DNA of 64,000 bases, taken from contig OMXE01000008.1 in NCBI GenBank assembly GCA_900314935.1, positions 1-64,000 on the forward strand, written 5' to 3'. The position numbers and the translations under genes are program-made. This document shows positions 61,794-64,000 of this stretch, piece by piece (within the stretch, counting starts at the first letter, position 1; every line of letters begins with the position of its first letter). The DNA is from an uncultured Prevotella sp. GTDB lineage: Bacteria > Bacteroidota > Bacteroidia > Bacteroidales > Bacteroidaceae. A model generated the notes under the pieces. It made no database searches and was not told the origin of the DNA. It saw nothing but the letters and a program-made list of their open reading frames with translations.

Positions 61794-62744
61794 ATGAAAA
61801 AAGTCATATTTTGCCTCTTCTTCACGCTCATCAGTGTACTCACATGGGCACAAGACAGTCAGACGGGATACAATTTCCTTCGACTGCCTGTGAGTGCGCA
61901 TGCAGCAGCATTAGGCAATGACAATATCTCCATCATCGAAGACGATCCCTCGCTGATGTTTCATAATCCGGCCCTGCTCTCATCGGTAAGCGATAAGAGT
62001 CTGAACCTGAACTACATGAACTACATGGAAGGAGCCAATGCGGCCAGTGCCTCCTTCAGTAAGATCGTCAAGGAGAAAGCAACGATTGGCGTCATGGCAC
62101 AGTTCCTGGACTATGGGAAGATGAAGGAGGTGGATGAGCATAACGTACAAACCGGCGAGTTCTCGGCGAAGGATATCGCCATTGCCGGTGCCCTCTCCTA
62201 TCAGTTGGGCACTAACATCGTAGGTGGTATTACGGCACGGCTCATTACGTCGTACATCGGTGACTATAACGCATTCGCCATGGGGGTTGACTTAGGTGTG
62301 AACTACTACGACCCGGAGAAGGAATGGTCGGTATCGGCTACCGTCAAGAACCTCGGTGGAGAACTGGATGCCTTTGAGGAGGAATACAATAAGCTGCCGC
62401 TCGACCTGCAGATCGGTGCCAGCAAACGACTCATCGGATCACCGCTCAGACTGTCAGCCACACTTGTTGACATGAACCATCTGAACAAGAAATTCATCCA
62501 TCATCTCGTGGCAGGTGCCGACATCATCCTATCACCGCAGATCTACTTGGCCGTCGGTTATAATTTCCGCAGGGCCAGTGAGATGGAGATTGTGAGTAAC
62601 GACGAGGAACGGGGCAGCAGTCATGGAGCAGGTCTTTCCTTGGGCGGTGGTATTCAGCTGGACCGCTTCAAGTTGAACGTCGCCTACGGCAAATACCATG
62701 TTTCGTCGCACTCCCTGCTCATCAGCGCAAGTTTTGTGCTGTAA
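61794..62744 (+). CDS. porQ: Type IX secretion system protein PorQ
   Basis: The 316-aa protein has a signal peptide (to TWAQ) and the PorQ N-terminal signature YNFLRLPVSAHAAALGNDNISIIEDDPSLMFHNPALLS in sections, followed by beta-barrel strands and a C-terminus SSHSLLISASFVL. PorQ belongs to the FadL-like barrel group and works with PorU/PorZ in the surface complex. With the PorE-like gene it indicates a T9SS. It is followed by cmk, and the cmk/porQ gap holds 7-bp repeats. Confidence 0.92.
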   Translation: MKKVIFCLFFTLISVLTWAQDSQTGYNFLRLPVSAHAAALGNDNISIIEDDPSLMFHNPALLSSVSDKSLNLNYMNYMEGANAASASFSKIVKEKATIGVMAQFLDYGKMKEVDEHNVQTGEFSAKDIAIAGALSYQLGTNIVGGITARLITSYIGDYNAFAMGVDLGVNYYDPEKEWSVSATVKNLGGELDAFEEEYNKLPLDLQIGASKRLIGSPLRLSATLVDMNHLNKKFIHHLVAGADIILSPQIYLAVGYNFRRASEMEIVSNDEERGSSHGAGLSLGGGIQLDRFKLNVAYGKYHVSSHSLLISASFVL

Positions 62745-62749
62745 GCAAT

Positions 62750-62770
62750 TTGATAATAATTGATAATTGA
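62750..62770. repeat. 7-bp repeat between porQ and cmk
   Basis: Units ttgataa, taattga and taattga in register, just after the porQ stop and running up to the cmk start. Confidence 0.6.
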
Positions 62771-62772
62771 TC

Positions 62773-63468
62773 ATGATGAAGAAGATTACAATAGCTATTG
62801 ACGGTCATTCCTCTTGCGGAAAATCGACCATGGCCAAGGACCTGGCCAAGAAGGTGGGATATATCTATGTGGATACAGGTGCCATGTACCGCGCCGTTAC
62901 CCTCTATGCCCTGCGCAACGGGTTGTTCAACGAGGATGACAGTATCCGCGAAGAGGAACTGAAAGAGAAGATGCCCGACATCAATATCTCATTCAAGCTC
63001 AACGAGGAGACAGGAAAACCTGACACTTACCTGAACGATGAACTGGTAGAACAGGATATCCGCACCATGGAAGTGTCGAACCGCGTGTCGCCCATCGCTG
63101 CCCTACCCTTTGTCCGCGAGGCCTTGGTGGCCCAACAGCAGAAGATGGGTGAGGAGAAAGGTATCGTGATGGACGGCCGTGACATCGGTACAGTAGTCTT
63201 CCCCAACGCTGAAATGAAAGTGTTCGTTACTGCCTCTGCTGAGGTGCGGGCAGAACGTCGTTACAAGGAACTTATTGGGAAAGGGATGGAAGCCGACTAC
63301 GATGAGATCCTGAAGAACGTGCAGGAACGCGACTTTATCGATTCGCACCGTGAGGTGTCTCCCCTGCGCCAAGCTGAGGATGCACTTGTCCTTGACAATA
63401 GTAACATGACCATTCCTGAACAGAATGAATGGCTCTATGAACGGTTCTTGGAAAGGGTAGCAGATTAG
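62773..63468 (+). CDS. cmk: Cytidylate kinase
   Basis: The 231-aa enzyme phosphorylates CMP and dCMP. The P-loop [14 protein letters not shown] (about 8-21), [46 protein letters not shown] and [15 protein letters not shown] are all visible. It is distinct from the cytidylate-kinase-like gene at 23445. A TTG start further upstream is ignored. Confidence 0.96.
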   Translation: MMKKITIAIDGHSSCGKSTMAKDLAKKVGYIYVDTGAMYRAVTLYALRNGLFNEDDSIREEELKEKMPDINISFKLNEETGKPDTYLNDELVEQDIRTMEVSNRVSPIAALPFVREALVAQQQKMGEEKGIVMDGRDIGTVVFPNAEMKVFVTASAEVRAERRYKELIGKGMEADYDEILKNVQERDFIDSHREVSPLRQAEDALVLDNSNMTIPEQNEWLYERFLERVAD

Positions 63469-64000
63469 TTACTTGAGAATGGCATCCCTGCACTCTTCCA
63501 TAAGCCATTTCGGCGTACTGGTGGCACCGCAGATACCAATGGTCTTTAGTTCATCGTTGAACCACGACGGATCAATCTCATTAGGACCTTCTATCAGATG
63601 ACTGTTGGCGTTCACTCGTTGACACTCATTGAAGAGAACCCTGCCGTTACTGCTTTTCCTCCCACAAACAAAGAGAAGCAGATCATGACGGGCAGCGAAG
63701 GATGCAATGCTCGGCATACGATTCGCTACCTGTCGGCAGATGGTGTCGAAACTCTTGAACGTTGCATCAGGCGAGATATTCAGCTTGATATACCCGATAA
63801 TCCGCTGGAACTCATCAATGGATTTAGTGGTCTGGGAATACAGATAGATATCGCGGCTGAAATCCAACCTCTTCACATCCTCGAAACTGGCAATGACAAT
63901 CGCGTTGTTCTCCGTCTGCCCCACCAGTCCTAACACCTCTGCATGACCGGGTTTCCCAAAGATGACAATCTGCTTCTTACCTTTTGTTTCCTGTTCGTCA
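63469..64000 (-). CDS. ispH: IspH/LytB (HMBPP reductase), 3' part only
   Basis: The C-terminal 178 residues are inside the window; the gene starts beyond its right end. The reading frame continues to the edge (codons up to position 63999) with VIFGKPGHAEVLGLVGQ, followed by DTICRQVANRMPSIASFA, LLLFVCGRKSSNG and ATSTPKWLMEE. This order matches 4-hydroxy-3-methylbut-2-enyl diphosphate reductase, the last enzyme of the MEP isoprenoid pathway. It is convergent with cmk (no gap). Confidence 0.93.
   Translation of the reverse strand, partial: DEQETKGKKQIVIFGKPGHAEVLGLVGQTENNAIVIASFEDVKRLDFSRDIYLYSQTTKSIDEFQRIIGYIKLNISPDATFKSFDTICRQVANRMPSIASFAARHDLLLFVCGRKSSNGRVLFNECQRVNANSHLIEGPNEIDPSWFNDELKTIGICGATSTPKWLMEECRDAILK

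Overview
The window looks like chromosomal DNA of a Prevotella-type Bacteroidales (Prevotella, Segatella or a close relative). The evidence is the promoter form (a -33 TTTG, about 20 bp, then a -7 TAnnTTTG), which recurs upstream of many genes; the many lipoproteins with short lipoboxes; TonB/ExbB/ExbD parts; PorE-like and PorQ-like type IX secretion proteins; a type B L31; lutABC; and GH2/GH51 polysaccharide enzymes. I see no rRNA, insertion sequence, integrase, phage gene or CRISPR array. One tRNA is present (Ser, anticodon GGA). Most of the region is housekeeping or envelope DNA.

Layout. 0-5.4 kb: two-gene and single lipoproteins, ribosomal protein L31, a lipoprotein nuclease, and a TIM-barrel-like lipoprotein paired with a 700-aa exported helical protein. 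5.4-9.7 kb: thioredoxin reductase with glutathione peroxidase, a small lipoprotein, a sodium/solute symporter and a low-molecular-weight phosphatase. 9.7-15.5 kb: a double GNAT protein, a His/Cys-rich small protein with a metal-type TonB receptor, alanine dehydrogenase and TrmB. 15.6-22 kb: a membrane-spanning TPR/HTH regulator coupled to an exported TonB-C protein, IlvE, exonuclease VII and a subtilase. 22-29.5 kb: MATE pump, cytidylate-kinase-like protein, phosphoesterase, then a dTDP-3-amino-sugar operon (rfbB, purT, fdtA, acyltransferase, fdtB). 29.5-32.2 kb: lutABC lactate oxidation. 32.3-34.9 kb: a lipoprotein, an ECF sigma factor and an anti-sigma/beta-barrel fusion. 35-39.7 kb: a GH2 enzyme, tRNA-Ser and an ExbB/ExbD operon. 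39.7-47.7 kb: Lrp regulator, folate/thymidylate genes, RsmF-like methylase, carboxylesterase, envelope proteins, and a second ECF sigma module. 47.7-58.9 kb: PorE-like OmpA protein, topoisomerase III, metallophosphoesterase, GH51 arabinofuranosidase and GH2 beta-galactosidase. 58.9-64 kb: an untracked 37-codon small gene, tatD, a prenyl synthase, tonB, porQ, cmk and the 3' part of ispH.

The most unusual material is between and across the genes. (1) Two arrays of a 22-bp unit carry a 15-bp palindrome whose arms are invariant while the central 3 bases change. (2) 9-bp tandem arrays with CTAG in exact register occur at four places; two add three-residue repeats inside proteins and two run across stop codons. 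(3) 7-bp tandem arrays occur at seven places, mostly touching a stop codon. (4) A class of promoters shares a conserved spacer (about GCTCACTTATTCG) and is tandemly duplicated at three loci. (5) There is a promoter-plus-terminator unit with no ORF (candidate small RNA or leader) upstream of topoisomerase III. (6) A 37-aa acidic small gene has its own promoter, a Shine-Dalgarno sequence that could be masked, and a strong terminator. (7) A perfect 12-bp inverted repeat brackets the lutA promoter. These observations were read directly by eye; family assignments come from motif recognition without database searches.
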